A stretch of 30,555 bases of DNA. Origin: Leucobacter sp. UBA1945. GTDB lineage: Bacteria; Actinomycetota; Actinomycetes; Actinomycetales; Microbacteriaceae. The DNA is taken from NCBI GenBank assembly GCA_002336855.1, contig DDEV01000048.1, forward strand, positions 1-30,555, in the 5' to 3' direction. Shown in pieces: positions 30,162 through 30,555 of this stretch. The notes under the pieces were generated by a model, which saw only the letters and a list, made by a program, of their open reading frames with translations, was not told the origin of the DNA and made no database searches. Each line of letters starts with the position of its first letter. The first letter of the stretch is position 1. The position numbers were made by a program, and so were the translations under genes.

Positions 30162-30197
30162 AAAAGGCGGGGCCGCACCCGAAGGTGCGACCCCGCC
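30162..30197 (-). terminator. Rho-independent terminator of groEL
   Basis: On the minus strand GGCGGGGTCGCACC, loop TTCG, GGTGCGGCCCCGCC, then TTTT. The 14-bp stem has a single central mismatch and a UUCG tetraloop, followed by a short U run. It starts 18 bases after the groEL stop. This is the clearest intrinsic terminator in the window. Confidence 0.9.
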
Positions 30198-30214
30198 TAG
30201 CGATAAGCCGAGAC

Positions 30215-30555
30215 TTAGAAGTCCATGCCACCGGTCGGGTCGCCCATCGGAGCCGCAGCGGGCTCCGGCTTATCGGCGACGACAGCCTCGGTGGTGAGGA
30301 ACAGGCCGGCGATCGATGCAGCGTTCTGCAGAGCCGAACGGGTCACCTTTGCCGGGTCGAGGATGCCCTGTGCGACCAGGTCACCGTACTCGCCGGTTGC
30401 GGCGTTCAGGCCGTGACCGTTGGGCAGGCTTGCCACGCGATCTGCGACGACGCCGGGCTCGAGGCCTGCGTTCAGGGCGATCTGGCGCAGCGGCGCCTCG
30501 ATAGCAGCCTGCACGATCTTCGCGCCGACAGCCTCGTCACCCGAGAGCTCGAGCG
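30215..30555 (-). CDS. groEL: Chaperonin GroEL, C-terminal part (5' part outside window)
   Basis: C-terminal 112 residues of the 60-kDa chaperonin, cut by the window end. The sequence LELSGDEAVGAKIVQAAIEAPLRQIALNAG begins the visible part. Then come GHGLNAATGEYGDL, DPAKVTRSALQNAASIAGLFLTTEAVVADKPE and the end DPTGGMDF, all diagnostic of bacterial GroEL. The C-terminal GGM tail that hangs into the folding cavity has one GGM unit only, shorter than the repeated GGM of many actinobacterial GroEL2 proteins. Two groEL copies are usual in actinobacteria, and which one this is cannot be settled from the fragment; no His-rich tail typical of GroEL1 is present. A strong terminator follows. Confidence 0.96.
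   Translation of the reverse strand, partial: LELSGDEAVGAKIVQAAIEAPLRQIALNAGLEPGVVADRVASLPNGHGLNAATGEYGDLVAQGILDPAKVTRSALQNAASIAGLFLTTEAVVADKPEPAAAPMGDPTGGMDF

Noticed and set aside
1..30555. CRISPR arrays, insertion sequences, tRNA or rRNA genes
   Set aside because: I saw no regularly spaced direct repeats, transposase motifs, target duplications or tRNA-like cloverleaf ends.

Overview
The window is GC-rich, densely coded actinobacterial DNA. A Microbacteriaceae-like host (Leucobacter relatives) is the best guess. This rests on the GC bias, a bacterial XPB helicase with its actinobacterial partner gene, a class C sortase pilus locus and the GroEL C-terminus. The lineage is inference; no rRNA or other marker is present.

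Layout. (1) 1-4584, minus strand: a complete high-affinity branched-chain amino-acid type (HAAT/Liv) ABC transporter, livK-H-M-G-F, with livF cut by the window start. A 16-bp perfect hairpin separates the binding-protein gene from the permeases. (2) 4585-4951: non-coding promoter region with two dyads. (3) 4952-8653, plus strand: small membrane protein, helicase-associated protein, and XPB-type helicase. Two TAGAAT -10 boxes lie 8 bases before the flanking ATGs, suggesting leaderless or near-leaderless mRNAs. (4) 8715-13482, minus strand: a second Liv-type transporter (livH-M-K-G-F order). (5) 13713-19215, minus strand: a catabolic cluster read FAD-linked oxidase, ketose-3-epimerase-like TIM barrel, Tm-1-like/UPF0261 protein, creatininase-family hydrolase, then a GntR/FCD regulator. 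(6) 19385-24878, minus strand: a pilus operon (large CnaB-repeat surface protein, major pilin, class C sortase) with a structured leader and a large hairpin before the sortase. (7) 25154-30033, plus strand: a large LuxR-type ATPase regulator divergent from the pilus operon, then an OmpR-type response regulator and its histidine kinase. (8) 30215-30555, minus strand: the groEL 3' end with a textbook terminator.

How it fits together. The strongest system-level signal is that transporter 2 and the catabolic cluster share an identical 21-base element (13533-13553 and 19266-19286). Its core is the palindrome TTGTATACAA, and each copy lies on or beside a plausible promoter, with a GntR/FCD gene between them. 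This points to one regulon: a Liv-type importer brings in a small substrate, and an oxidase, epimerase, Tm-1-like protein and creatininase-family hydrolase degrade it. I do not recognise this gene combination as a described pathway, and the substrate is unknown. The pilus locus looks self-contained, with the divergent LuxR-type protein as its likely regulator.
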